Below, one piece after another: positions 15,411 to 15,528 of a DNA stretch of 15,528 bases. The translations under genes were made by a program, and so were the position numbers. This DNA is from CAYRFF01 sp964436125 (GTDB lineage: Bacteria; Bacteroidota; Bacteroidia; Chitinophagales; Saprospiraceae): positions 1 through 15,528 of the forward strand of contig CAYTBT010000052.1 of the NCBI GenBank assembly GCA_964436125.1. The letters run 5' to 3'. Each line of letters begins with the position of its first letter. Within the stretch, counting starts at the first letter, position 1. The notes under the pieces were generated by a model. It made no database searches, was not told the DNA's origin, and saw nothing but the letters and a program-made list of their open reading frames with translations.

Positions 15411-15528
15411 TTCCCGTTTGAAAGAAGCGGGAAAAACCCCTAAAATTATCAAAGGATAAAAGGGGGTATAAATAAAGAGATTGACAATACAAGAAGACAG
15501 AGCGGACCAACAGAAAGAGTACGGGAAA
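15411..15528 (+). ncRNA. structured leader, probably of an rRNA operon (partial)
   Basis: The first transcribed part can form two hairpins: TTCCCG (15411-15416) with CGGGAA (15428-15433), and CCCCT (15437-15441) with AGGGG (15461-15465) enclosing an inner TTATC/GATAA pair. The following segment, containing ATTGACAATACAAGAAGAC and later GAGTACGGGAAA, resembles from memory the boxA-like leader found just before 16S rRNA in Bacteroides relatives. The 16S gene itself would lie beyond the window, so the call rests on promoter and leader similarity. Confidence 0.5.

Overview
The window looks like chromosomal DNA from a member of the Bacteroidota. Several start-proximal regions carry the phylum's primary promoter pattern (a TTG about 19 nt upstream of TAnnTTTG), seen most clearly before rpsA and at the right edge. 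Shine-Dalgarno sequences are mostly absent. The gene content also fits: a fused alpha/beta 2-oxoacid dehydrogenase E1, a DUF5606-type small protein, an RprY-like response regulator, a six-domain S1 protein with an acidic N-terminus, and a RecO without zinc-finger cysteines. No phage, IS or plasmid gene was recognised, so most of the window is core genome.

Layout. A CPA2-type K+/H+ antiporter (164-2152, +) converges on an OmpR-family response regulator (2202-2918, -). A compact five-gene minus-strand run follows, in transcription order: long-chain acyl-CoA ligase (8713-7040), recO (6990-6268), fused E1 alpha/beta (6236-4224), DUF5606-like protein (4217-3801) and a family 2 glycosyltransferase (3777-3022), with gaps of 6-49 nt. 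A 490-nt divergent intergenic region (8714-9203) holds several inverted repeats, including a perfect 13-bp stem. Next is a three-gene plus-strand operon: a serine palmitoyltransferase-like alpha-oxoamine synthase (9204-10457), a two-domain VOC protein (10468-11538) and an SDR reductase (11567-12361). rpsA (12496-14505) follows with its own promoter and an intrinsic terminator. The last ~1 kb is non-coding. It contains three 62-bp tandem repeats in perfect register, a 58-nt nested hairpin and, at the edge, a strong promoter with a structured leader that resembles an rRNA operon leader.

How the genes may work together. The synthase/VOC/SDR operon has the two core steps of long-chain-base synthesis: decarboxylative condensation of an amino acid with an acyl thioester, then 3-keto reduction. 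It may therefore make sphingoid bases or the sulfonolipid base capnine, with the VOC protein in an unassigned role. The divergently transcribed acyl-CoA ligase, and an E1 that could be a branched-chain enzyme supplying iso-acyl primers, would fit lipid metabolism. That link is inference. The most distinctive unexplained signals are the 62-bp repeat array with its adjacent hairpin, the hairpin cluster upstream of the synthase operon, and the VOC protein inside an apparent lipid-base operon.
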